DNA from: Eubacterium sp.
Lineage (GTDB): Bacteria; Bacillota; Clostridia; Lachnospirales; Lachnospiraceae
Length of the DNA stretch: 64,000 nt
Reading direction: 5' to 3'
Assembly: GCA_024681515.1 (NCBI GenBank)
Contig: JAILAR010000006.1
Location: forward strand, 1 to 64,000
Part shown: in pieces, positions 7,169-15,486 of the stretch
Layout of the letters: each line of letters starts with the position of its first letter
How positions within the stretch are numbered: position 1 is the stretch's first letter
The notes under the pieces: generated by a model
Database searches by the model: none
What the model was told of the DNA's origin: nothing
The model's input: the letters and a program-made list of their open reading frames with translations, nothing else
Translations under genes and position numbers: made by a program

Positions 7169-9523
7169 ATGGAAGCGGCATTAGAACTGTTTGGCGGTGT
7201 CGGCCTGTTCCTTTTCGGGATGAGTCTTATGGGATCATCACTGGAGAAACTGGCAGGTTCGGGCATGGGCCGGATCCTTGAAAAATTGACTACCAGTAAG
7301 AAAAGGGGCGTTGGCGCGATCAAAGGCTGGGCTCTTGGTCTTGGCGTGACCGGGATCATTCAGAGTTCGGCGGCGACCACCATCATGCTGATCGGCTTTG
7401 TGAATGCCGGGATCATGACGCTGGCACAGGCCATACCGGTCGTGTTCGGCTCCAATGTCGGAAGTACCGTGACAGCGCAGATACTGCGGCTCGGCGATCT
7501 GGGGTCCGGCAGCCTGATCCTGCAGCTGCTGAAGCCGTCGTCCTTTGCTCCCATGCTGGTGGCGATCGGCGCCGGCATGTACATTTTTGTGAAAAAGCAG
7601 AAGGTAAAGGATATTGCGGGGATCCTGATCGGTCTTGGTACGCTGTTTTATGGTATGACCATGATGGAAGAGGTGTTTGCACCGCTGAAATCGAACCCGA
7701 AATTCCAGGAATTTTTTACGTCGTTTTCAAATCCGCTGATCGGCATTCTGACAGGCCTGATCCTGACGGCAGTGATCCAGAGCTCCAGTGCGTCTGTGGG
7801 GATCCTGCAGGCTCTGTCGGCTACGGGCGGAGTGACCTTTGGCATCGCCATCCCCATGATCATCGGACAGAACATAGGAAAATGCATGACCATCGTCATC
7901 GGCGGCATCGGTGCCAACAAAAAAGCAAAACGGGTGGCGCTGTCATACCTGCTCTTCAATATCGTGGGTGCGATCGTGATCGGCGGAGTGATCTATGCCA
8001 TTTATTATACGGTAGGGATCTCGGGGTTTGAGAACACGGTCAACCGCGGAGATATCGCCAACCTGCATCTGGGCTTTAATCTGATCATGAGTCTGCTGCT
8101 CCTTCCGCTGTCGAACAAGATGGCGGCGCTGACAGGGAAGATCCTGCGGGATAAGGATGAGGAGCCCGCAGAGGATGAGGCTTTCCGCAGACTGGATCCG
8201 CTGCTCCTTTCAACACCGGGTATCGCGCTCAGTCAGTGCAGACATCTGATGAAAGAGATGGGCGATCGGATCGCCGTAAATTACAGCCTGTCCCTGGGAC
8301 TTCTGGAGACCTATGATCCGAAGGTGGTTGAGAAGATTCAGGAAAATGAGTCCTTTATCGACCGTTGTGAAACGGAGATCACGGAATATGCACTGAAGAT
8401 CGATCCCAAACGACTGACGCCGGATAATCGGTTGATCCTGTCGGAGATCCTGAACTCTATCGGGGATTTTGAGAGAATCGGCGACCGATGTGTGAACATC
8501 GCATTTGCAGCGCAGGAGAAGCAGGAGAAGGAGGTTACCTTCTCGGCAGCAGGTCTGCTGGAGATCGGCTCCATCTCCGGAGCGGTGGAGCAGATCCTGC
8601 AGATTACATTTGAAGCCTTTGATCAGGATCAGGAGAAGGCAGCGCATCGGGTATTCCCGCTTTCCGAAACGATCGTGAGCCTCAGTGAGGCTATCCAGTC
8701 CCACCATGTGGAACGACTGCAGGAGGGGGACTGCGGCGTCAGCGGAGGTGTGGTTCTGTATGACCTGGTGAACAGCTTTGAGAGTATCGGAGATCATGCA
8801 TCGAACATTGCGCGTCATGTTGTAAAGCGTGTGATCGGAGATGCGGCATTTGATGAAATGCATGGAGAGGTGCTGGATCCTTCCAGTCCGGAATATAAGG
8901 CGATGGAGCTTTTCTATCGTGAGAAATATCTGGAACCGATCCTGATCGTGAAACCGGTCAGGGGTCGTATGGATGAGGGAGCAATGAGTCTGTCCTACGG
9001 GTCGGAGACGGAGACCGAATATCGAGATGAGACGGAAGTCCAGGGTGAGACGAAAGTCCAGGGTGAGACGGAAGTCCAGGGTGAGACGGAAGTCCAGGGT
9101 GAGACAGAAGCTCCGGATGAGGCAGAAGTCCAGGGCGAGACGGAAGCTCCGGATGAGGCAGAAGTCCAAAGCGAGACGGAAGTCCGTCATGAGACGGAAG
9201 TTTCGGATGAGCCGGAAGTTCAGGGCGAGACAGAAGTCCGTCATGAGACGGAAGTTTCGGATGAGCCGGAGGTTTCAGATGAGACGCAAGCTCCGAACGA
9301 GAAGGTAGAATCCGCCGGCAGGGATGAAACGGCTGACACGAAGGCAGAGCGCCGGATGGCAGGTCATATGCAGTCACAGATAGGGAAAACGGTGGTCAAG
9401 GAACATCCTGCTAAAAAAGAAAAAGAGAGAGATAAAAAGGACCAGAAGAAAAAGAAAAAAGAAAAGGACAAGAGCAAAGACAAAAATAAAGACAAGAATA
9501 AAGAAAAAAATAAAAAGAAATAA
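7169..9523 (+). CDS. Na+/phosphate cotransporter with PhoU domain and charged repeat tail
   Basis: The N-terminal 320 residues hold two copies of the Na/Pi-cotransporter hairpin with signature QSS motifs (IIQSSAATT and [10 protein letters not shown]). Residues about 350-590 form a PhoU-like helical domain. The family normally ends near there, at roughly 550-600 residues. Here a further 190 residues follow: fifteen six-residue ETEV-type repeats, strongly acidic, and then a lysine-rich end ([19 protein letters not shown]). The tail should be cytoplasmic, since PhoU is. The transporter imports phosphate with sodium or exports it; direction cannot be told. Rubrerythrin follows 13 nt later and may be cotranscribed. 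Confidence 0.88.
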   Translation: MEAALELFGGVGLFLFGMSLMGSSLEKLAGSGMGRILEKLTTSKKRGVGAIKGWALGLGVTGIIQSSAATTIMLIGFVNAGIMTLAQAIPVVFGSNVGSTVTAQILRLGDLGSGSLILQLLKPSSFAPMLVAIGAGMYIFVKKQKVKDIAGILIGLGTLFYGMTMMEEVFAPLKSNPKFQEFFTSFSNPLIGILTGLILTAVIQSSSASVGILQALSATGGVTFGIAIPMIIGQNIGKCMTIVIGGIGANKKAKRVALSYLLFNIVGAIVIGGVIYAIYYTVGISGFENTVNRGDIANLHLGFNLIMSLLLLPLSNKMAALTGKILRDKDEEPAEDEAFRRLDPLLLSTPGIALSQCRHLMKEMGDRIAVNYSLSLGLLETYDPKVVEKIQENESFIDRCETEITEYALKIDPKRLTPDNRLILSEILNSIGDFERIGDRCVNIAFAAQEKQEKEVTFSAAGLLEIGSISGAVEQILQITFEAFDQDQEKAAHRVFPLSETIVSLSEAIQSHHVERLQEGDCGVSGGVVLYDLVNSFESIGDHASNIARHVVKRVIGDAAFDEMHGEVLDPSSPEYKAMELFYREKYLEPILIVKPVRGRMDEGAMSLSYGSETETEYRDETEVQGETKVQGETEVQGETEVQGETEAPDEAEVQGETEAPDEAEVQSETEVRHETEVSDEPEVQGETEVRHETEVSDEPEVSDETQAPNEKVESAGRDETADTKAERRMAGHMQSQIGKTVVKEHPAKKEKERDKKDQKKKKKEKDKSKDKNKDKNKEKNKKK
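9029..9298 (+). repeat. Fifteen 18-bp tandem repeats inside the Na/Pi cotransporter gene
   Basis: The unit is close to GAGACGGAAGTCCAGGGT, coding ETEV(Q/R/S)(G/H/D). The first units are near identical and later ones diverge, including a repeating pair (GTCCGTCAT then GTTTCGGAT). Such repeats change length easily by slippage while keeping frame. Confidence 0.93.
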
Positions 9524-9536
9524 CGGGGGTACAATT

Positions 9537-10079
9537 ATGGGCGAGAATCGTTACAAAGGAACTAAAACGGAGCAGAATCTGATGGCGGCTTTTGCAGGAG
9601 AGTCCGAGGCGCGAAATAAGTATACTTATTTTGCGTCCCGGGCGAAAAAGGACGGCTATGAACAGATTGCTGCTCTTTTTTTGAAGACGGCAGATAATGA
9701 GAAGGAGCATGCAAAGCTCTGGTTCAAGGAGCTTGGCGGCATCGGAACCACAGAGGAGAACCTGGAGGCTGCGGCGGACGGAGAGAACTATGAGTGGACC
9801 GATATGTACGAAGGCTTTGCGAAGACGGCCGAGGAAGAAGGCTTTCCTGAGCTGGCAGAGAAATTCCGGGGCGTAGCGGCCATCGAGAAAAAGCACGAAG
9901 AGAGGTACAGAGCGCTCCTGAAAAATGTGAAGGAAGGTCAGGTGTTCCAGAAGGGTGAGATCCGTATCTGGGAATGCCGGAACTGCGGACATATCGTAGT
10001 CGCAGCGTCGGCTCCGGATGTCTGTCCGGTCTGTGCGCACCCGCAGAGCTTCTTTGAGATCCACGAGGAAAACTATTGA
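9537..10079 (+). CDS. Rubrerythrin
   Basis: The 180-residue protein has a ferritin-like four-helix di-iron domain ([26 protein letters not shown]) and a C-terminal rubredoxin-type site (CRNCGH...[13 protein letters not shown]). Rubrerythrin reduces hydrogen peroxide in anaerobes using electrons from rubredoxin or similar donors. A GGGGGT site precedes the ATG. It lies close behind the phosphate transporter gene. Confidence 0.95.
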   Translation: MGENRYKGTKTEQNLMAAFAGESEARNKYTYFASRAKKDGYEQIAALFLKTADNEKEHAKLWFKELGGIGTTEENLEAAADGENYEWTDMYEGFAKTAEEEGFPELAEKFRGVAAIEKKHEERYRALLKNVKEGQVFQKGEIRIWECRNCGHIVVAASAPDVCPVCAHPQSFFEIHEENY

Positions 10080-10150
10080 TCGGATCGCAGGGTACGTGAC
10101 AAGCGTACAATAATAAGATTCAGATTCTTAATTTCGAAAGGTGAGCGATA

Positions 10151-11338
10151 ATGGGTGATCTAACCTGGCTCATGATCGTGGTGGCGATCATTCCGCCCAT
10201 CATAATCATGCTGCTGATCTATGCAAAGGACAAACATGACAAGGAACCGCCGGGACTTCTTTTCAAGTGTGCCATTTTCGGTGCGATTTCCGTTGTATTC
10301 AGCCTGATTCTTGAGATGATAACGATGCAGATGATCCCTGAGATCATGCATACCAACAACTCCATTGCGTATTATGCGGTTCTTGCATTTCTGGGAATTG
10401 CAGCGGTGGAGGAAACAGGAAAATATCTGGCTCTGCGTCTGGCGACCTGGCGAAACCGGAATTTCAATTACACCTTTGACGGGATCGTCTATTCCGTTTA
10501 TGCGTCTCTTGGGTTTGCCCTCGTAGAAAATATCGTTTACGTGATCAATCACGGAATGAATACCGGACTTCTCCGGGCAGTGACCGCGATCCCCGGGCAT
10601 GCATCCTTCGGTGTATATATGGGATTCTTCTACGGCTATGCGAAATTTTATGAAGTGGCCGGAAACCAGAAGAAAAAGCGCTCGAATCTCTGGCTGGGCT
10701 GGTTGACGGCCGTGCTTTTGCATGGATTCTATGATTTCTTTGCGCTCAGCGGTACGAAGCTGACCATAGCGCTTTATTTTGTATTTATCGTAGCGGTGGA
10801 TATCATCGTGATCATTCAGGTGTTCCGTTCGGCAAAGAATGACACACCGATCTATCAGGCATATCAGCAGCCGGTATATCAGATGCAGTTCCGGCAGGTG
10901 TATCAGAATCCCTATTATGCACAGCAGATGCAGGGCGCATATCGGGCACCTGTATATCTGCAGCAGCAATACGGCATGTATCCGCAGGGAAATGTCCCGA
11001 TGCAGCCAGGCGCGGGTGCGGCAAATCCGTACATGCCGCCTCAGAACGGAGTGGGTGCAGCGAATCCGTACATGCCGCCTCAGGGAGGAGCGGGTGCAGT
11101 GAATCCGTACATGCCGCCTCAGGGAGGAGCGGGTGCAGCGAATCCGTACATGCCGCCTCAGAACGGGGTGGGTGCGGTGAATCCGTATATGCAGCCTTCG
11201 GGCGGAGTGCGTCCGGGAAATCCGTACGCTCAGCAGGCGGGAGGGTATGCAGGACAGAACGTGAATCAGGCACAGGCACCCCGTGGGTATGGAAATCCGT
11301 CTGATCCCGAAGGAGAAACCGGGCAGCTGCGGAGATAA
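10151..11338 (+). CDS. PrsW-family intramembrane metalloprotease with repeat tail
   Basis: Residues 1-235 form a polytopic membrane domain with the PrsW/CAAX-like motifs VEETGKYL, LVENIVYV, PGHASFGVYMGF and LLHGFYDFF, whose Glu and His residues are expected to bind zinc. PrsW in Bacillus cleaves an anti-sigma factor. Here the domain is followed by about 150 residues rich in Gln, Tyr, Pro and Gly, including five 13-residue GAGAANPYMPPQ-type repeats. The tail is unlike the classical PrsW. No sigma/anti-sigma pair is adjacent; the next genes encode two-component and c-di-GMP proteins. The substrate is unknown. Confidence 0.85.
   Translation: MGDLTWLMIVVAIIPPIIIMLLIYAKDKHDKEPPGLLFKCAIFGAISVVFSLILEMITMQMIPEIMHTNNSIAYYAVLAFLGIAAVEETGKYLALRLATWRNRNFNYTFDGIVYSVYASLGFALVENIVYVINHGMNTGLLRAVTAIPGHASFGVYMGFFYGYAKFYEVAGNQKKKRSNLWLGWLTAVLLHGFYDFFALSGTKLTIALYFVFIVAVDIIVIIQVFRSAKNDTPIYQAYQQPVYQMQFRQVYQNPYYAQQMQGAYRAPVYLQQQYGMYPQGNVPMQPGAGAANPYMPPQNGVGAANPYMPPQGGAGAVNPYMPPQGGAGAANPYMPPQNGVGAVNPYMQPSGGVRPGNPYAQQAGGYAGQNVNQAQAPRGYGNPSDPEGETGQLRR
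11009..11203 (+). repeat. Five 39-bp tandem repeats inside the PrsW-type gene
   Basis: The unit codes G(A/V)GA(A/V)NPYMPPQ(N/G)G. Units 1-4 are nearly identical; the fifth has diverged (NPYMQPSGG). Confidence 0.92.
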
Positions 11339-11376
11339 ACGAAGATGATTTTTAAGCGCGAAGCAAGGAGAATCGT

Positions 11377-12741
11377 ATGGCAGATTGGATCGTAGTAGTA
11401 GATGATAATATGGCAAACCTCCAGATGGCAGGAACCGTACTCAGCAAGGCCAACAAGAAGGTATCTGCCATGAAATCCGGGCAGCGTTTGCTGACGTTCA
11501 TGCAGGAGAATGAACCGGATCTGATCCTTCTGGATATTATGATGCCGGAAATGGACGGCTTTGAAACGCTTCGCCGCCTCCGGGAGCAGGAGAAAGAGAT
11601 GGGAAGGGATCCGGTTCCTGTCATTTTCCTTACGGCAGATGAGGACAGCAATACGGAGCGGCGTGGCTTTGAGGAAGGCGTATCGGATTATATCCGCAAG
11701 CCCTTTAACCCTGAGGTCCTTCTTCGCCGCGTTGAGAATATCGTGTCCAAAGAGGAGAAACTTCAGAATCTGAAGACGGAGGCCAATATCGACCGGCTTA
11801 CAGGCCTTCTGAACAAGGGGGCCGCAGCGGAAGAACTGAAGTCCTGCTGCGCAGAGCAAAGCGGTCTGCTGATGATGATCGACCTTGACTCCTTCAAGCT
11901 GGTAAATGATCTGTACGGACATGAGATGGGAGATAAGGTCCTGATCGCTTTTGCGGAGATCATCCGGAAATACGTGCCGGCGGGCAGCCGCTGTGCCCGG
12001 GTGGGAGGAGATGAGTTTTCCGCATTTGCAAAGGGCGTGTTTGAAAAAGACTGGCTGGATGAATTCGCAGGTCACCTGAACCGGGATCTGGTGGCAAAGG
12101 CAAAAAGTCTGATGGGAGAGGATATGCCGATCCCTCTGGGGGCGTCGGTAGGAGCCATCGCGGTGCCGGAGCAGGGAAGGGACTACGAAGAACTTCTCAA
12201 AAAGACGGACAAGATGCTTTATATCGTAAAAAAGAACGGAAAGCACGACTCCAAACTGTATCAGGGAGATGAAGCGGAGGAAGAGCCGAAGGGTCAGGAC
12301 TCGGACATTGCTTCTGTGATGACGGTACTGTCGGAGCGCTCCATCCCGAATGCCGCATTGCAGGTGGATAAGGAATCCTTCCCCTATGTCTATCGGTATA
12401 TCATGCGTTATATCGTCCGGAATCACAGAGCCATCGGAAATGTGCTCTTTACACTTTCTAAGGAATCGGGATCCGGCACAGGAAACAGCGAGGAATATGC
12501 GGAACTTTGCAATGAGTTTGCAGACCACATTCGCGAGACACTTCGAAAGTCGGACATTTTTATGCGGTATCGCAGGAATCAGTATTTTGTGGTTCTGATG
12601 GATGTGCAGAAGGAAGCGCTGGATACCGTGGTTGGAAATGTGATCCGGAGCTGGAAGGAGGCACATCCCACCGGCCTTGTGATCGATTATGAAGCATCTT
12701 TCTCAGAGATTCCGGATAGTATTCCGAGAGAACGGGAGTAG
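11377..12741 (+). CDS. Response regulator-diguanylate cyclase (REC-GGDEF) with degenerate second GGDEF-like domain
   Basis: The N-terminal receiver (residues 1-120) has VVDDNMANLQ and the phosphoacceptor Asp in LLDIMMPEMDG (about residue 52). An intact GGDEF domain follows, with IDLDSFKLVND and RVGGDEF (about residue 210), so it should make c-di-GMP. The position of the RxxD inhibitory site reads RCAR, so that site is probably lost. The last 140 residues resemble a decayed GGDEF domain with RYRRNQYFVVL in place of the signature; this is an inference. The gene is 3 nt upstream of a hybrid histidine kinase and a second kinase follows, which suggests the three work together. Confidence 0.9.
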   Translation: MADWIVVVDDNMANLQMAGTVLSKANKKVSAMKSGQRLLTFMQENEPDLILLDIMMPEMDGFETLRRLREQEKEMGRDPVPVIFLTADEDSNTERRGFEEGVSDYIRKPFNPEVLLRRVENIVSKEEKLQNLKTEANIDRLTGLLNKGAAAEELKSCCAEQSGLLMMIDLDSFKLVNDLYGHEMGDKVLIAFAEIIRKYVPAGSRCARVGGDEFSAFAKGVFEKDWLDEFAGHLNRDLVAKAKSLMGEDMPIPLGASVGAIAVPEQGRDYEELLKKTDKMLYIVKKNGKHDSKLYQGDEAEEEPKGQDSDIASVMTVLSERSIPNAALQVDKESFPYVYRYIMRYIVRNHRAIGNVLFTLSKESGSGTGNSEEYAELCNEFADHIRETLRKSDIFMRYRRNQYFVVLMDVQKEALDTVVGNVIRSWKEAHPTGLVIDYEASFSEIPDSIPRERE

Positions 12742-12744
12742 TAT

Positions 12745-15456
12745 ATGACGGAAGAACGCTATGACAATCAGATCCGGGCCCTGGCGTATATATCGCTGGT
12801 GATCACACTGATGCTGTTCACACTGATCCTGATCCTGATGAATCTTCTTCTGCATTGGGAGAAATGGCCCCTGCCGATCTTGGTAGCGGGCTTTCTTGCC
12901 GTTATTATCATGCATGTTCTGGAACAGCCCGGGGAGCGGGCACGGATCCATATTTACGGCGCGATCCTGATCACGGAGCTTTTTTATTACAGTGTGAACA
13001 TTGATACCGTATACGATTCCACTCCGGTTGTGATCATTTCCATTATCATCTTCTGCATGACTCAGGAGAAAAAAATGACCCGCATCTGTATGGCAGTGGG
13101 GATCTTCGGTATGATCTATCATGTGCTGGCCCTGAATCATGCGGGGCTCCTCCATCTGGATACCTCCGGTGTGATCCGTACCACATGGCATTTCATCCTG
13201 GTGGTGATCGCAGGTCTGGTTGCCGAGAAGCTGGTCACCGGACTGAATAAGACCGAGAAGCTGTTCCACGAGCAGATCGCAGCCATGGAAAAGGAGAATC
13301 GGAGCACCAGTGATTTCCTTGCAAACGTATCCCATGAGATCCGTACACCCATCAATGCCGTGATCGGGCTTGCGGACGTCTGCCTTGAAAAAGCAGAAGA
13401 TAAGGAAATGAAGACGACGCTCCGCTCCATCGAAGAGGCAGGAAAACGTGTGGCCGAGCAGGTCAGCGATATCCTGGATTATTCCGAGATCGATATGGGC
13501 AAGATCGCCATCAATAAAGAAAATTATATGATCTCCTCCGTGCTGAATGATCTCTCTGTGGGCATGGAGCCTTATATGCCGCCGGAGCTGGAATTTGTGA
13601 TCGATGTGGATGCATCGGTACCCGCGGTCATGCGGACGGATGTGTCAAAACTGAAGAAGATCCTCTGGCATCTTGTGCTGAACGGACTGAAATATACAAA
13701 GGAGGGCGGCGTTCTGCTGCGCGTTACGGCCGTCAGACAAAATTATGGCGTGAATCTCTGTATCGAGGTAGAGGACACCGGCGTGGGAATGACGGAACAG
13801 GAGCTGGACCGCGTCTTTGACAGATTTTATCAGTCGGATTCCAGCCGTACCCGTTCTTCCAGCGGACTGGGACTGGGACTTGCCATCGTGTCCGGGTTTG
13901 TCAGTGCCATGAACGGATTCTGCGCTGTGGAAAGTGAGAAGGGCAAGGGCACGAAGGTACGGGTCAGCCTGCCTCAGGAGGTTGTGGATGAGTCAGAATG
14001 TATGTCCGTACGGAATAAAGAAGAACTGTGCCTGGGTGCATTCTTCCGGTTTGACAAGCTTCCGAATCCAAATGTGAGGGTCTACTATGACTCCATGCTC
14101 CGGCATATGGTACAGGGCCTGCATACGGCCATCCACCGTGTCGACAGCGGAAAGGATCTGAAGGAACTCTCAACGAGCATTCATCTGACACACCTTTTTG
14201 TAGGAGAAGAGGAGTATCTGTCGGAGCGGGACTATCTGCAGGAGGTTGCGGCGAAGATACCCGTATTTGTTGTGGTGGGGCGTGAGTCTCAGCTTTCGGA
14301 GGAGCCGGGGATCCGTCTGCTGCATAAGCCGTTCTTCTGTTTCCCTGTTGTAGGGATCCTGAACTCGGCGGAAGGCAAGCCGGGCGAACGGGGCGGAGCA
14401 CTGTATCTTCCAACGGCGCGGGCTCTGGTGGTGGATGATGAACCCATGAATCTGACGGTTGCCACCAGCATGTTCAGCCGGTACGGGATCACGGTGATCA
14501 CGGCAGCTTCCGGACGGGAGGCCATCGATCGCTGCAAGAATGAAACGTTTGATATCGTATTTATGGATCATATGATGCCGGGCATGGATGGCGTGGAAGC
14601 TATGAAGCGGATCCGAAGGGAAGCAAACCGTCATGGTCAGACCTTCCCCATCGTGGCGCTGACGGCCAATGCCATCAGTTCCGCCCGGGAAATGTTCCTG
14701 GCAGAGGGATTTGATGCATTTGTCTCCAAACCCATCGACCGTCTGGAACTGGAACGGGTTCTGAGGCGCGTGATGCCGGAGCACCTTTTCTCCAATCGAC
14801 CGGAGACGGATGAATCGGCCGGCATGGGTGTGATCGGAAACAGCGGTTTGGGCGGAAATGCCGGTGCAGCCGGAAATGGCAATATGGCAGGAAATGCCGA
14901 TATGACCGGCGACTCAGGAAACATCGGAAAGCAGGAACGATCCGGAGAGGATCCGCTGCTTTCGGCGTTATCCGAGTATGGACTGGATGTGAAGCAGGGA
15001 CTTTTCTACTGCCAGGAAGATAAGGAACTCTATCGGGTACTCCTGACACAGTTTGCAGGGGAAGAAAAGAAGAAACATGCCGACTGCGCAAGGTTCCTGA
15101 AGGAAGAAGATTATAAGAGCTATACGATCCAGGTGCATTCCCTGAAAAGCAACGCAAAGACCATCGGAGCCATGGAACTTTCGGAGGCGGCGAAGGCGCT
15201 GGAGGAAGCAGGAAAGCAGGAAGACAGTGCGTATATCCGTGAACATGACGAAGAGGTGTTTGCTGCATATGCGGAGCTTTCCGGTGTGATCCGGAAGGGA
15301 CTGGGAATCGAAGAATCGCCTGCGCAGACAGATGTGGATGATGATGTGATCGAATTCGTCCCAGGCAGTGCGGATGACGAAGTGATGGAATTCGGCCCAG
15401 GCAGTGCGGATGACGATGTGATGGAATTCAATCCGGACAGAGGTGCGGATGATTAA
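12745..15456 (+). CDS. Membrane hybrid histidine kinase with pseudo-receiver, receiver and HPt domains
   Basis: The 903-residue protein opens with about five membrane segments (residues 12-165). It has a HisKA domain with the phosphorylated His in NVSHEIRTPINAVIGL (about 195), an HATPase domain (NGLKYTKEGG, GLGLGLAIVSG), and a degenerate receiver (about 425-545, ending LLHKPFFCF). A canonical receiver follows (VVDDEPMN, VFMDHMMPGMDG, about 560-678), then a Gly/Asn-rich linker and an HPt domain with His in QVHSLKSNAKTIG (about 797). The C-terminus carries three 12-residue acidic repeats. It is a complete phosphorelay in one chain. It lies 3 nt after the REC-GGDEF gene, a likely partner. Confidence 0.92.
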   Translation: MTEERYDNQIRALAYISLVITLMLFTLILILMNLLLHWEKWPLPILVAGFLAVIIMHVLEQPGERARIHIYGAILITELFYYSVNIDTVYDSTPVVIISIIIFCMTQEKKMTRICMAVGIFGMIYHVLALNHAGLLHLDTSGVIRTTWHFILVVIAGLVAEKLVTGLNKTEKLFHEQIAAMEKENRSTSDFLANVSHEIRTPINAVIGLADVCLEKAEDKEMKTTLRSIEEAGKRVAEQVSDILDYSEIDMGKIAINKENYMISSVLNDLSVGMEPYMPPELEFVIDVDASVPAVMRTDVSKLKKILWHLVLNGLKYTKEGGVLLRVTAVRQNYGVNLCIEVEDTGVGMTEQELDRVFDRFYQSDSSRTRSSSGLGLGLAIVSGFVSAMNGFCAVESEKGKGTKVRVSLPQEVVDESECMSVRNKEELCLGAFFRFDKLPNPNVRVYYDSMLRHMVQGLHTAIHRVDSGKDLKELSTSIHLTHLFVGEEEYLSERDYLQEVAAKIPVFVVVGRESQLSEEPGIRLLHKPFFCFPVVGILNSAEGKPGERGGALYLPTARALVVDDEPMNLTVATSMFSRYGITVITAASGREAIDRCKNETFDIVFMDHMMPGMDGVEAMKRIRREANRHGQTFPIVALTANAISSAREMFLAEGFDAFVSKPIDRLELERVLRRVMPEHLFSNRPETDESAGMGVIGNSGLGGNAGAAGNGNMAGNADMTGDSGNIGKQERSGEDPLLSALSEYGLDVKQGLFYCQEDKELYRVLLTQFAGEEKKKHADCARFLKEEDYKSYTIQVHSLKSNAKTIGAMELSEAAKALEEAGKQEDSAYIREHDEEVFAAYAELSGVIRKGLGIEESPAQTDVDDDVIEFVPGSADDEVMEFGPGSADDDVMEFNPDRGADD

Positions 15457-15486
15457 CGGCTTACAGAAACTAAGGAGTACCGGCGT

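Noticed and set aside
9027-9308. 93-residue Arg/Lys-rich + strand ORF with RRKSR repeats
   Set aside because: Alternate frame of the 18-bp repeats in the Na/Pi cotransporter gene.
9029-11203. Tandem repeats considered as CRISPR
   Set aside because: Units are in-frame coding repeats without unique spacers. No CRISPR array was seen anywhere.
10160-11416. 418-residue - strand ORF opposite the PrsW-type gene
   Set aside because: Shadow frame; Arg/His/Cys-rich composition without domains.
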